A DNA stretch of 64,000 nucleotides, from assembly GCA_029261855.1 (NCBI GenBank), contig JAJDAN010000089.1, positions 124,001 to 188,000 on the forward strand, given 5' to 3'. The stretch is from Deltaproteobacteria bacterium (GTDB lineage: Bacteria > Myxococcota_A > UBA9160 > UBA4427). The notes beneath the pieces are model-generated. The model ran no database searches, was not told where the DNA came from, and saw only the letters and a program-made list of their open reading frames with translations. The position numbers and the translations under genes were made by a program. Shown one piece after another: positions 16,556-24,931 of this stretch (its first letter is position 1; every line of letters begins with the position of its first letter).

Positions 16556-17776
16556 TCAGCCGCGCTGGGTGTTCTCGGGCAAGCCGAGGATGTTCTTGGC
16601 GATGATGTTGTTCTGGATCTCGGCGGAGCCGCCGTAGATCGACATCGCCTTGCCCGAGAGCCAGGCGCGCACGGCGTCGAGCTCTTCCGGGCTGAAGCCC
16701 TCGCCTTCCCAGCCCAGGCCGTTGTGCCCCATCATTTCCACGATCAGCTCGGCGCGTTGCTGCGCGACGAGCGACGCGGCGTTCTTCAGGATCGACGCCG
16801 CCGCGCTGACCTTGGCGCTGCCGCGCGCCTCGGCGGTCACGCGCGCGAGGGTCAGCGAGTGAGACTTGGCGTCCATCATGTGAGCAGTCAGCCGCGAGCG
16901 CAGGTCCGCATCGGCGAGGCGTCCGTCTCCATCGACGCCGGCGTACTCGCGCGCAACGTCCCGAAGCGAACGGCGGGCACCGCCTCCCATGCCGGAGGTC
17001 GCCCCGGTCTGGCTGGCGCGCTCGTGTTGGAGGAGCCGCTTGCCGACGGTCCAGCCCGCGTTCAACTCTCCGAGCATCTCGTTCTTCTCGGCGCGCGCGT
17101 CGTTGAAGAAGGTCTCGCAGAACGGGGACGCGCCCCCGATCAACCGGATCGGCCGCGTCTCGACGCCGGGCTGGTGCATGTCGATCATCAAGAAACTGAT
17201 GCCGTCGCGCTTCTCGGCCTTGAAGTCGGTGCGTACGAGTACACCGCACCAGTCCGAGATGTCCGCGCCGGAGGTCCAGGTCTTCTGCCCGTTCACCACC
17301 CAGTGGTCGCCGACGTCTTCAGCGCGGGTCGACAGCGACGCGAGGTCGGACCCGGCATTCGGCTCGGAATAGCCAAGCGACCAGAAGACCTCGCCGCGAC
17401 AAATCTTCGGGATGTGACGCTGCTTCTGATCTTCGGTCCCGTACTCGAGGATCGTGGGCCCGACCATCGTGATGCCCATACCCGTCGTGCGGATCAGCGG
17501 GTTGAAGGCGCGAGCGCGATCCATTTCCTGGTGGAGGGCCTGGGCCTGGAGCTGGGTGAGACCGCCGCCACCGTACTCGGCGGGCCAGGTCGGGGTGCCC
17601 CATCCCTTCTCGCCCAGCCGCTTCGCCCAGTCCAGCGCCTCACTCTCCGATTCGTCGATGGACTCGGATCGCATCATGGCGCCGCCTCGGCCGGCCAGCG
17701 ACTTCGGGAAGTTCTGCTCGAGCCAGGCCCGCGCCTCGGCCCGGAAGTCCTCGAGCTCGTCTCGTGAGTCGGTCAT
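16556..17776 (-). CDS. Acyl-CoA dehydrogenase, long subunit of an adjacent pair
   Basis: A 406-residue acyl-CoA dehydrogenase. It shows the N-terminal WAKRLGEKGWGTPTWPAEYGG, the FAD-contacting segment CRGEVFWSLGYSEPNAGSDL, the beta-domain NGQKTWTSGADISDW, and the C-terminal SIYGGSAEIQNNIIAKNILGLP. The last segment reads Tyr-Gly-Gly where the medium-chain enzyme has Tyr-Glu-Gly with its catalytic Glu, so the base must be elsewhere or supplied by the partner. It is the first gene of the pair, with GAGGA eight bases before the ATG. Substrate is unknown; pairs like this often handle branched or polycyclic acyl-CoA. Confidence 0.87.
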   Translation of the reverse strand: MTDSRDELEDFRAEARAWLEQNFPKSLAGRGGAMMRSESIDESESEALDWAKRLGEKGWGTPTWPAEYGGGGLTQLQAQALHQEMDRARAFNPLIRTTGMGITMVGPTILEYGTEDQKQRHIPKICRGEVFWSLGYSEPNAGSDLASLSTRAEDVGDHWVVNGQKTWTSGADISDWCGVLVRTDFKAEKRDGISFLMIDMHQPGVETRPIRLIGGASPFCETFFNDARAEKNEMLGELNAGWTVGKRLLQHERASQTGATSGMGGGARRSLRDVAREYAGVDGDGRLADADLRSRLTAHMMDAKSHSLTLARVTAEARGSAKVSAAASILKNAASLVAQQRAELIVEMMGHNGLGWEGEGFSPEELDAVRAWLSGKAMSIYGGSAEIQNNIIAKNILGLPENTQRG

Positions 17777-17839
17777 CGCGTCGTCCTCTTCTGGGGAGGC
17801 GAAGACGATAACAGAGGACCGTCGCGGGGAATCGGGGTC

Positions 17840-18526
17840 TCAGACGCCCCGCGGCGCCTCGGGCAGGGACGAGAGGAAGCGCCCTCCGCACTTGCCCAGC
17901 CACAGGAACTCGTCGTCGATGCGACGCGCGACCACCGGACGCGAGATCGTGAACCCCATGATCAACGCCACGAATGCCGTGGAGAAGAAGATCAACAATG
18001 GCGCCGCGCCGATGGGCCCGTCGACGTCGAGAGCGGCGACCGCCCACGCGATGCCGGTCCCGATGCCCATCAGCGCCCAGGCGCCCAGGAATCCGTAGCG
18101 GCGGATCTTCGCGTGCCGGGCGCATTGCGGCACTTCCAGCTCGGCCTTCTTACGCAGCGCGAGCGCAACGACGGCATAGACGAGGAGATTCAACAGCGCG
18201 AACAGGTAGACCCAGCCGCGGTGCCAGGACAGCTTCGACCGGATCCGGGTCTCGGCAGGCTCGTTGCACGAGACGCAGCGGTCCGGAAGCCTCGCGAGTC
18301 GGCTGACCACGAGGACGCCCCCGCGCCGCCAAACGCCCTCGCTTGGATCCACCGGTTCTTCGTTTGCGGGAAGACCGGGTGCTCGCGTCGTTACGGGCTC
18401 GGGAGTCGGGGCTGCCTGCATGCGCGGACCCCGGTACTTCGCAAAGACGATCCCGCAGGTGGGGCAGTCGGACGCTTCGGGGCGGCGCGTGGCGCCACAC
18501 TGCGGACACGCGGTCGTCGTCTCCAT
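17840..18526 (-). CDS. Zinc-ribbon membrane protein
   Basis: A 228-residue protein. The N-terminus has a double CxxC zinc ribbon (CPQCGATRRPEASDCPTCG, residues 7-25). A proline-rich linker follows, then a second cysteine pair in RCVSCNEPAE (about 83-92) with a later PQCARH. Three or four hydrophobic segments lie between about 105 and 200. This looks like a membrane protein with cytosolic zinc ribbons, common in this kind of genome and without known role. GGGAG precedes the ATG. It is the gene upstream of the acyl-CoA dehydrogenase pair, 63 bp before the first one. Confidence 0.72.
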   Translation of the reverse strand: METTTACPQCGATRRPEASDCPTCGIVFAKYRGPRMQAAPTPEPVTTRAPGLPANEEPVDPSEGVWRRGGVLVVSRLARLPDRCVSCNEPAETRIRSKLSWHRGWVYLFALLNLLVYAVVALALRKKAELEVPQCARHAKIRRYGFLGAWALMGIGTGIAWAVAALDVDGPIGAAPLLIFFSTAFVALIMGFTISRPVVARRIDDEFLWLGKCGGRFLSSLPEAPRGV

Positions 18527-18700
18527 CGGGATCTCCCGTTCCGCGGAGCCGATCGGGCTCCGTTGAAGTTCCTGGATCGGCCGTCCGGCGCGATCCCTGA
18601 ACCGGCCCTCGGCCCGGGAATTGCGTGTGGGCTGCACCCGTGTGAATGCGGCGCCGCGGACTATCCTCCTGCGTCCTGCTCTGACGCGGAGGAGAATCGC

Positions 18701-19465
18701 TTGAGCTTCGAGGGCTTCGATGGAAAGACGGTGGTGGTCACCGGCGCTGGATCCGGGATCGGACGGAGCAGCGCCGAACGATTCGCTGCCGAAGGCGCCA
18801 CCGTCGTGTGCGTGGACCTGGCCAGCGATTCATTGAACGCGGTCGCCGACGGGATCGGCGGCGTCGCCGTCGCCGGCAGTGTCGCGGATCCCGGGACCTG
18901 GCAAGCCGTGGTCGCGGCCGTCGAAAGCGCTGCCCCCCTCGCCGCCGCGCACCTGAACGCCGGCGTATACGGCTGGACCGGAGCCATCGAGGAGCTACCC
19001 GACGACGTCTATCACCGCACCACGTCGGCGAACATCGATGGCGTGGCGTTCGGTGTTCGAGCGCTCGTACCGCTGTTGCGTCGGGCGGGCGGTGGAAGCC
19101 TCGTCGCCACGGCATCCGTTGCCGGGTTGGCGCCCTTCCCGCCGAACCCGATCTACACCATGACGAAGCACGCGGTCGTCGGCCTCGTGCGTGCCCTGGC
19201 TCCGACACTCGCAGCGGACGGCATCGGCATCGCAGCCGTCTGCCCCGGCGTGGTCGATACGCCGATGACCGTCGAGGCCGCCGGCGGCAGCAGCCTCGAC
19301 GTGGCCGCCCTGCCGATGCCACTCATTCCGCCGGAGGCAGTCGTCGACGCGGTGGTCGCGCTCGCCGCGGAACGCGCCCAGGGCACGTGCCGCGCGGTAC
19401 TGCCCCATGGCACGGTCGACTGGGAATTCGGCGGCTGGGATCGCCTGATGCCCCAACCCGGGTGA
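18701..19465 (+). CDS. Short-chain dehydrogenase/reductase
   Basis: A 254-residue classical SDR. It has the cofactor loop TGAGSGIG (about 14-21), an Asp at the end of the second strand (CVDLA) that favours NAD(H), LNAGV in place of NNAG, the catalytic Ser in ATASVAGLA and Tyr-x-x-x-Lys in YTMTK. The substrate is not predictable. The start is a TTG at 18701 with GGAG seven bases upstream, which puts the nucleotide-binding strand at the N-terminus as in the family; the open frame upstream is not coding. The gene converges on the DoxX-like gene. Confidence 0.88.
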   Translation: MSFEGFDGKTVVVTGAGSGIGRSSAERFAAEGATVVCVDLASDSLNAVADGIGGVAVAGSVADPGTWQAVVAAVESAAPLAAAHLNAGVYGWTGAIEELPDDVYHRTTSANIDGVAFGVRALVPLLRRAGGGSLVATASVAGLAPFPPNPIYTMTKHAVVGLVRALAPTLAADGIGIAAVCPGVVDTPMTVEAAGGSSLDVAALPMPLIPPEAVVDAVVALAAERAQGTCRAVLPHGTVDWEFGGWDRLMPQPG

Positions 19466-19472
19466 TGCCCGC

Positions 19473-19853
19473 TCAGGCGGGCGCGTTCCAGGCCTGGGTC
19501 AAGGGACCCCGCGTCTTCCACACGAAATAGGCGGCCGCGCAGAAGAGAGCCGCGAAGACGGCCGGGGCCGTCTGCTCGAAGGTGTCGCCGGCGATCCCGT
19601 GCGACGCGATCGCGCCGTAGAAGTCCACGGCGAAGCCCGCGAAGGCCCACTCCTTGATGCGGTCCAAGGACGGGACCAGGACGATCGCGCCTCCGGCGAT
19701 CTTGCCGACGCCGATCAGCGTCAGCGCGTAGTGCGGGAAGCCCAACCGGTCCATGGTGTCGGTCAGTTCCTTGGGGTGAGTCAGCTCGAAGATGCCGGCG
19801 CCGATCATCGCTACGCCGAACAGCCCGGTCACACCCCAATACAAAGCCTTCAT
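19473..19853 (-). CDS. DoxX-like membrane protein
   Basis: A 126-residue protein with four predicted membrane helices, in the DoxX/DoxD-like family. The signature is the first-helix YWGVTGLFGVAMIGAGIFEL, then HPKELTDTMDRLGFPHYALTLIGVGKIAGG. Family members take part in membrane redox or quinone-linked functions in some bacteria, but most have no assigned role. The ATG has GAGGAGG just upstream; longer in-frame starts lack ribosome sites. It ends eight bases from the end of the SDR gene on the other strand. Confidence 0.82.
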   Translation of the reverse strand: MKALYWGVTGLFGVAMIGAGIFELTHPKELTDTMDRLGFPHYALTLIGVGKIAGGAIVLVPSLDRIKEWAFAGFAVDFYGAIASHGIAGDTFEQTAPAVFAALFCAAAYFVWKTRGPLTQAWNAPA

Positions 19854-19911
19854 GGATCCTCCTCGCCTCTCGCAGCGCGGTCCGAGAACGACCGCACGAT
19901 AGCGCGGGCGA

Positions 19912-21807
19912 TCAGCGCGAAGTCGACAACACCGAGCCGGCGTTCTCGGAGCTGCTCTTCCCGACCTCGGGTGCACAGGTCTTCCACCACTCGCGGGCGC
20001 GTTCGGGCGTCCAGCCGCCGGCGTCACGGCAGGCCGCCAGACGGCGCTCCAGCTCGGCCGCAGAGGTCGGTCGCTCGTTGGGCTTCTTGCGGAGCAACGC
20101 GAGGACGATGGCTTCGAGGTCCTCGGGCACGGGCTCGCCGAGCCGCGACGAAGGCGCCTCGGGCTCCTCGGTCACGTGCGCCACGGCCATCTGCGCGGCG
20201 TTGTCCGCCTGGAAGACGGTCCGGCCCGTGACGAGCCAGTAGGCCACGCAGCCGAGCGAATAGAGATCGGAGCGGGCGTCGATCTCTTCCGCGCCGAGCA
20301 CGATCTCCGGCGCCAGACACAGGGGCGTCCCCGTGATGACGTCGGCCTTGGTGAGCGCCAGCGCGCCGGCGTCTTCCTGGGCGCGCAGCTTGACGAGTCC
20401 GAAATCGAGCACCTTCACGGCGTCGTACTCGCTTCCGAGCTGGCAGGCGAAGATGTTCGCGGGCTTGATGTCGCGGTGAAGCAGCCCGGCGTCGTGGGCC
20501 TCTTCGAGGGACTGGCAGACCTGGCGCAGCAGGTGGATGGTGCGTTCGGGCGGGAGCGGACCGAAGCGTTCCACCAGGCTCTGCAGGTCGAGGCCAGACA
20601 GCAGCTCCATCGCGTAGTAGACGGAACCGTCCTCGCTCTCTCCATAGTCGTACAGCTCGATCGTCCGGCTCGAGCGCAGGGCCGCGGTCGCGCGCGCCTC
20701 CCGTTCGAAACGAACGCGGGCGCTCTCCGCACTTTCGTCGCCTCCTCGCAGGGCGTCGACCCGGATCAGCTTGATGGCGGCGGGACGCGACAGGGACAGG
20801 TGCCGGGCGCGCCACACCTCGCCCATGCCACCCGCGCCCACGATCTCGAGCAGCTCGTAGCTACCGAGCTGCAGCGCATCTCCCTTCGCACGGAGGCCGC
20901 CCTTCGGTCTCCGGCGTCCCCACGCGAACGCCGCGGCAGCCGCCGCCAGCGCCAGCACCAGCGCGGCGGCTCCGGCAGTCAACCACACGGGGGGCGTACC
21001 GGATTCCGGCGCGTGCTGAGCCCCCAGGCCGAGGTAGCGGTTGTAGATCTCCTGGAACTCGCCGGTTCGTCGCAGGTCTGCCAGGCCGCGGTCCAGGCGC
21101 TCGAGCAGCGCCTGGTTGCCGTCGAGCACCGCGAAGCCCCAACCCGTCGAGTGGATCGGCGGACCGGACGGCTCCACGTTCTCGAGCCCGTCCCGCTGGG
21201 CGATCAGGAGACCCTGCTGATAGGGGACGAGCGCCGCCGCCTCGCCTCCCGTGTCGAGCCGGCGCAGGGCTTCGGGCTCGCTGTCCACGAGCACCGCCTC
21301 GGCCTCCATGCCGGCGGACACCAGGAACTCGTGCATCAACGAGTCTCTCTCGACCAGTACTGTCCGGCCGCGCAGGTCCTCCGCAGATCCGACACCGCGT
21401 GTTCCGTGCCGGACGAAGATCGAGTACTCGATGTTGATGAGGGGTGTCGCGAAGTCCACCCAGGACTCGCGCGCCTCGGAACGCAGCATGCCCGCCAGCG
21501 CGTCGACCTCACCACCGCGCAGCGCGTCCAGCGCGTCGGCCCACAGCATCGGCCGCAGCTCGAGCTGGAACCCCATGGTGCGCGCGACGGCGCGCATGAC
21601 GTCGACGTTGAAGCCCTCGATCCGGCCGTCCTCGAGCACGTACTCGAAGGGCGGGTAGTCCTTCGAGACCGACACCCGCACGGCATCGCCGAACCCGCCG
21701 CGGGCGGCCGGCTCCGCCTGAGCGCCCGCAGCCAGGACCCCGCCGCCTGCAAACGCCGCAAGCACCAGAGTGAGTGCACCGCGCGCGGCTCCGGGTCGTC
21801 TCGTCAC
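19912..21807 (-). CDS. Receptor-like Ser/Thr protein kinase with extracytoplasmic solute-binding (SBP_bac_3) domain
   Basis: A 631-residue fusion. A signal sequence (about 1-31) is followed by a periplasmic amino-acid-binding-type SBP_bac_3 domain (42-262; SVSKDYPPFEYVLEDGRIEG, FNVDVMRAVA, DFATP). One membrane span lies at 274-296, and a cytoplasmic Hanks kinase at about 316-600. The kinase has every essential motif: GAGGMGEV loop, Lys346, HRDIKPAN (444-451), DFG (468-470) and APE (499-501). The topology is sensor-out, kinase-in, the reverse order of PASTA kinases. It should sense a small ligand and phosphorylate proteins. It overlaps the upstream oxidase subunit gene by ATGA, so the two are translationally coupled. 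Confidence 0.9.
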   Translation of the reverse strand: MTRRPGAARGALTLVLAAFAGGGVLAAGAQAEPAARGGFGDAVRVSVSKDYPPFEYVLEDGRIEGFNVDVMRAVARTMGFQLELRPMLWADALDALRGGEVDALAGMLRSEARESWVDFATPLINIEYSIFVRHGTRGVGSAEDLRGRTVLVERDSLMHEFLVSAGMEAEAVLVDSEPEALRRLDTGGEAAALVPYQQGLLIAQRDGLENVEPSGPPIHSTGWGFAVLDGNQALLERLDRGLADLRRTGEFQEIYNRYLGLGAQHAPESGTPPVWLTAGAAALVLALAAAAAAFAWGRRRPKGGLRAKGDALQLGSYELLEIVGAGGMGEVWRARHLSLSRPAAIKLIRVDALRGGDESAESARVRFEREARATAALRSSRTIELYDYGESEDGSVYYAMELLSGLDLQSLVERFGPLPPERTIHLLRQVCQSLEEAHDAGLLHRDIKPANIFACQLGSEYDAVKVLDFGLVKLRAQEDAGALALTKADVITGTPLCLAPEIVLGAEEIDARSDLYSLGCVAYWLVTGRTVFQADNAAQMAVAHVTEEPEAPSSRLGEPVPEDLEAIVLALLRKKPNERPTSAAELERRLAACRDAGGWTPERAREWWKTCAPEVGKSSSENAGSVLSTSR

Positions 21808-22091
21808 GGCGGCCCAATGTACAAGATCGCCAGGACCCCGGCCGTCTCGAACAGGAGGAACCCGCTCATGACGAGCGCCCAGGCGACCGGGGCGCGACGC
21901 AGATCCATGAAGACGATGGCGATCAAGTGGCTCTTCAGCATGGCGAAGCCGAGCAGCCAGACGGCTGATCCAATCGCCGACCCCGTCCGGGAGTCCGCCA
22001 GCCAGAAGCTGCCGACCGTCAGCGCGACGAGCACCCCCCAGGTTGCGATCAGGACGCGCGCCTCGCGCTTCGTTTCACTTCGCTGTGCCAT
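21804..22091 (-). CDS. Prokaryotic cytochrome c oxidase subunit IV-like protein
   Basis: A 95-residue protein with three hydrophobic helices. It matches the small caa3-type subunit IV family: the segments LKSHLIAIVFMDLRRAP (about 50-66) and the following hydrophobic helix are characteristic, with the conserved His and Met-Asp-Leu. It would assist assembly of a haem-copper oxidase or nitric oxide reductase-like complex in the inner membrane. The catalytic subunits I and II are not in the window. It starts two bases after the upstream subunit III gene and overlaps the kinase gene by four bases. Confidence 0.85.
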   Translation of the reverse strand: MAQRSETKREARVLIATWGVLVALTVGSFWLADSRTGSAIGSAVWLLGFAMLKSHLIAIVFMDLRRAPVAWALVMSGFLLFETAGVLAILYIGPP

Positions 22092-22093
22092 GG

Positions 22094-22678
22094 TCAGCGC
22101 ACCAGGTAGAAGAGCGGGAACAGGAAGACCCAGATCAGGTCGACCAGGTGCCAGAAGACTGCCACCGCCTCCACGGTCGTCGGCTCGGTCGGCCCGTAGT
22201 CGCCCCTTCCCGTCCGCCAGGCAGTCGGAACGAGAAAGCCGACGCCGGCGAGGACGTGCAGGAAGTGCAGCCCCGTCACGAAGAGGTAGAAGAACCAGAA
22301 CGTACTGGTCGAAAGCGACACACCTCCCGCGAAGACCATCCCGTACTCGTGAAGCTTGATCCCCATGAAGACGACCCCCGTCGCAGCCGCGCCCCAGAGG
22401 CAGGCCGCGGCCGTGGAGGCGTCGGCCCGTCGATTGGCGAGCACGCCCCGGGCGGCGAGCAGCCCGCCGGTCAGCAGGACGCAGGTGTTGACCGCGCCCA
22501 GCAGGGGATGCAGCTGTGCCTGGCCCGCGCCGAAGGCGGCCGGGTCGGATCGGCGTGCGGCCGCGAAGCCAAAGAAGAAGAGGCCGAAGGTCAGCAGCTC
22601 GACGGCGACGAAGAGCCAAATGACGGTTCCACCCGGCAGCTCGCGACGCTCGTCCGGCAAGGTGGCGGGACTGGACAC
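22094..22678 (-). CDS. Cytochrome c oxidase subunit III-like (CtaE/NorE-type)
   Basis: A protein of 194 residues with five predicted membrane helices, in the haem-copper oxidase subunit III family (short, NorE/CyoC type). Diagnostic segments are WLFVAVELLTFGLFF, NTCVLLTGGLLAARGV, FYLFVTGLHFLHVLAG and VEAVAVFWHLVDLIWVFLFPLFYL. The start is the GTG at 22678 with GGAG six bases upstream. An in-frame ATG at 22792 would add an unlikely polar leader. It heads a three-gene operon (subunit III, subunit IV, receptor kinase) divergent from the histone-like gene. Confidence 0.88.
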   Translation of the reverse strand: MSSPATLPDERRELPGGTVIWLFVAVELLTFGLFFFGFAAARRSDPAAFGAGQAQLHPLLGAVNTCVLLTGGLLAARGVLANRRADASTAAACLWGAAATGVVFMGIKLHEYGMVFAGGVSLSTSTFWFFYLFVTGLHFLHVLAGVGFLVPTAWRTGRGDYGPTEPTTVEAVAVFWHLVDLIWVFLFPLFYLVR

Positions 22679-22797
22679 GCGACTCCGATAGCAAAGACCC
22701 TGCGGCGCGTCAGGTCGGGCGAACCCCTGCGATTGCAATCCGGTTCTCGGTAGTCTCTCGTCCCTCAACCCAAGCGAGACACCAGGGGACACGAACC

Positions 22798-23040
22798 ATG
22801 GCTGCCAAGAAGAAGAAGAAGAAGACCGCCAAGAAGAAGACCGCGAACAAGAAGGCGGCCAGAAAGAAGACCGCGAAGAAGAAGACCGCGAAGAAGAAGA
22901 CCGCGAAGAAGAAGACCGCGAAGAAGAAGGCGGCCAAGAAGAAGGCCTCCAAGAAGAAGACCTCCCGGAAGAAGAGCGGCGAGGACCCGGACCCGTTGCG
23001 CTCGGCTGCCGTAGCGTTCGCCGCGCGGCTGCTTCGCTGA
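22798..23040 (+). CDS. Lysine/alanine-rich histone H1-like protein
   Basis: An 80-residue protein. Residues 3-60 are almost only Lys, Ala, Thr and Ser in KKKTA-type repeats, like the tail of histone H1 and the AlgP/Hc1-type bacterial proteins. The last 20 residues are ordinary (EDPDPLRSAAVAFAARLLR) and may form a short helix. It is likely to bind DNA or other polyanions and compact the nucleoid. The start is the ATG at 22798, nine bases after GGGG. The lipase-lipoprotein gene follows after three bases, so they are cotranscribed. A related Lys-rich protein occurs at 56715-57053. Confidence 0.82.
   Translation: MAAKKKKKKTAKKKTANKKAARKKTAKKKTAKKKTAKKKTAKKKAAKKKASKKKTSRKKSGEDPDPLRSAAVAFAARLLR
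22861..22935 (+). repeat. 15-bp tandem repeat in histone-like gene
   Basis: Three perfect copies of AAGAAGAAGACCGCG (22876-22920), flanked by degenerate copies, encode the Lys-Lys-Lys-Thr-Ala repeat. Because the unit is a multiple of three, gain or loss of copies changes the length of the basic tail without a frameshift. Confidence 0.85.
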
Positions 23041-23043
23041 CGC

Positions 23044-23991
23044 GTGTCCGGTCGACGGGCCTCCATTGCCCTCGCGGCGCTCATCGGCCTGCTGGCGGGT
23101 TGTGGCGGAGCAACGACGACACCCTTGGATTTCGGCACCGGGACGACCCGGGTCGTGCCCGGGCTGGCCTCCTGCTCGCCCGACCCGTCGGCGACCCGGA
23201 GTATCGACCCGGAACAACCCTTGGTCTTGTTGGTCCACGGCTGTTACTCGTCGGGAGGTCGCTTCCGGGCGTTGGCGAGCGTCTTCGAGCTCCACGGCCA
23301 GCAGACCCTCTGCTTCAACTACGACTACCGCGACAGCCTGCAGGACAGCGCCGATCAGCTGAAGACCGCCCTCCGCGGGCTCCGTCGCTACATGCGCGAC
23401 GATCGCCTGACCGTGATCGGCCATAGCCAGGGCGGACTCGTCGCCCGTGCGGCGCTCAGCGGACCCATCGACGCCAGCTCGCAGTACGGAAACCGACCCG
23501 AGTCCCGACTCGTAACCGTCTCATCCCCGTTCGCCGGGATCCAGCTGGCGTCGCACTGCGGATCCATTCCCCTGCACGTCGCGACGCTGGGCGTCACCGT
23601 GGCGGTCTGTCAGATCGCCACGGGTTCGAACTGGAACGAGATCCATCCCGCGGCGTCGATGGTCCGCGACCCGGCTCCGTTGGGGCCAGCCGTCGCCGAC
23701 CACCTGATCGTCATGACCGACGAGCGGGACAGCTGCCGTCGACGCGATCCGGCGGGTGCATGTGAGGAAGCCGACTTCGTGTTCAGTCTCGAGGAGCAGG
23801 ACAACCCCCTCCTGCGGACCGACGACCGCGTCCGAAGCGAGCGCATCGAGGCCGGGCATGTGGAGATCGTCGGCGACGAGGGCACCCGACCCGAGAAGCT
23901 GATCGAGGCGCTGCAACGCCACGACGTCCTCCCAGAGACTCCACCGGATAAGCGGCAGGCGCTCGCGCGGCTGCTGCGACGGATCTTCTGA
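23044..23991 (+). CDS. Lipoprotein alpha/beta hydrolase (lipase/PGAP1-like)
   Basis: A 315-residue protein. The lipobox LLAGC lies at about residue 20, so it is a lipoprotein. The hydrolase fold has the oxyanion strand LVLLVHGCYSSGG, the nucleophile elbow GHSQGG near residue 128 and, further on, Asp and His candidates (VMTDERDS and EAGHVEIVG). It resembles triacylglycerol lipase/PGAP1-like enzymes with a short cap. It is likely to act on lipids or esters at the envelope. GTG start, three bases after the histone-like stop codon and presumably coupled to it. Several cysteines after residue 165 may form disulfides. Confidence 0.82.
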   Translation: MSGRRASIALAALIGLLAGCGGATTTPLDFGTGTTRVVPGLASCSPDPSATRSIDPEQPLVLLVHGCYSSGGRFRALASVFELHGQQTLCFNYDYRDSLQDSADQLKTALRGLRRYMRDDRLTVIGHSQGGLVARAALSGPIDASSQYGNRPESRLVTVSSPFAGIQLASHCGSIPLHVATLGVTVAVCQIATGSNWNEIHPAASMVRDPAPLGPAVADHLIVMTDERDSCRRRDPAGACEEADFVFSLEEQDNPLLRTDDRVRSERIEAGHVEIVGDEGTRPEKLIEALQRHDVLPETPPDKRQALARLLRRIF

Positions 23992-24003
23992 TCCGAGGGG
24001 CCG

Positions 24004-24762
24004 TCAGCCGCCGACCGCGACCGCCGTCTGACTCGCCTCATGGCGACGCCGGAGCCAACGGAGATACGCCTTCGGCGGCAAGAAGGAGAACCACATCGCG
24101 GCGTAGATCGCGAAGCCGGTGATCCGGACGGTGACCGCGAAGAGCGGCCCATAGGCCTCGTTCTTCGTCGGGTCGAAGAGCCCGGCGAGGAGCAGAACCG
24201 CGCCTGGCAGTACCGCGAGCACGCCACTCCAGATCTCGAAGAGCAGGAAGCGGTTGACCACGACGGGGTCCGCGAGCCCCAGTCGCAGGCGACGGACGAG
24301 AAGCCTGCGGTGAAGATGGCATTCGACGAAGACCCAGACGTAGATCGAGAGCAGCGCGACCCGACTCATGAGGGAGCGCGTCTCGACGGCGATATCCCGG
24401 AACTCGAAAGCGATCAGTCCCGTCATTCCCAGGAAGTAGACGACGGTGAGGCCCACCAGGCACTTCGCCCAGAGCGCCTCGGGTCGGAACACCCGCCAGG
24501 CGAACCCGGCAAGGCTCACTGCCGAGAGCGCCATCAAGAAGAAGGCGACGAGCTGCAGGTCCTTCTGGTAGGCGAGGTCGAAGCGATCGACGCGCATCAG
24601 CAGGCTCGTCGCCGGCGGCGAGAGCATGAGGTAGAGCCCGATCAACAGCTCCGGCGCGCTCCGATTGCGGCGGGCGATGGCGAGCAGCCGACCGCCCAGG
24701 GCCATCAGCGCCAGCGAGATCAGTATGCCGAGGTCACTTGCCTGAAACGCGAAACCAGCCAT
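24004..24762 (-). CDS. Hypothetical seven-helix membrane protein (paralogue of 28708-29421)
   Basis: A 252-residue integral membrane protein with seven hydrophobic segments and no signal peptide. A cytoplasmic Arg-rich loop near residues 150-165 reads RRLRLGLADPVVVNRFLL, which resembles the loop in the protein at 28708-29421 (RRRLALGLSDPMAVRQYL). The two share length and topology, so they are probably distant paralogues of an uncharacterised family. No catalytic motif is visible. GGGGAGGAG lies before the ATG. It converges on the lipase gene (12-bp gap) and is divergent from the thioesterase gene. Confidence 0.7.
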   Translation of the reverse strand: MAGFAFQASDLGILISLALMALGGRLLAIARRNRSAPELLIGLYLMLSPPATSLLMRVDRFDLAYQKDLQLVAFFLMALSAVSLAGFAWRVFRPEALWAKCLVGLTVVYFLGMTGLIAFEFRDIAVETRSLMSRVALLSIYVWVFVECHLHRRLLVRRLRLGLADPVVVNRFLLFEIWSGVLAVLPGAVLLLAGLFDPTKNEAYGPLFAVTVRITGFAIYAAMWFSFLPPKAYLRWLRRRHEASQTAVAVGG

Positions 24763-24931
24763 GGCTTCTCCTCCCCGGGGCCGACTGCGAACGCCGCCCT
24801 TCCGGCGCCATCGGAGTCACGGGAACTCCGCTTGAGGCGGCCGTTGCGAAACGCCCCAGCTCGGCCACCATGCGTCCGCTCTCGACAGAAGAGGCCTCGA
24901 CACAGGAGCGAGCCATCCACGGAGGTACTTC

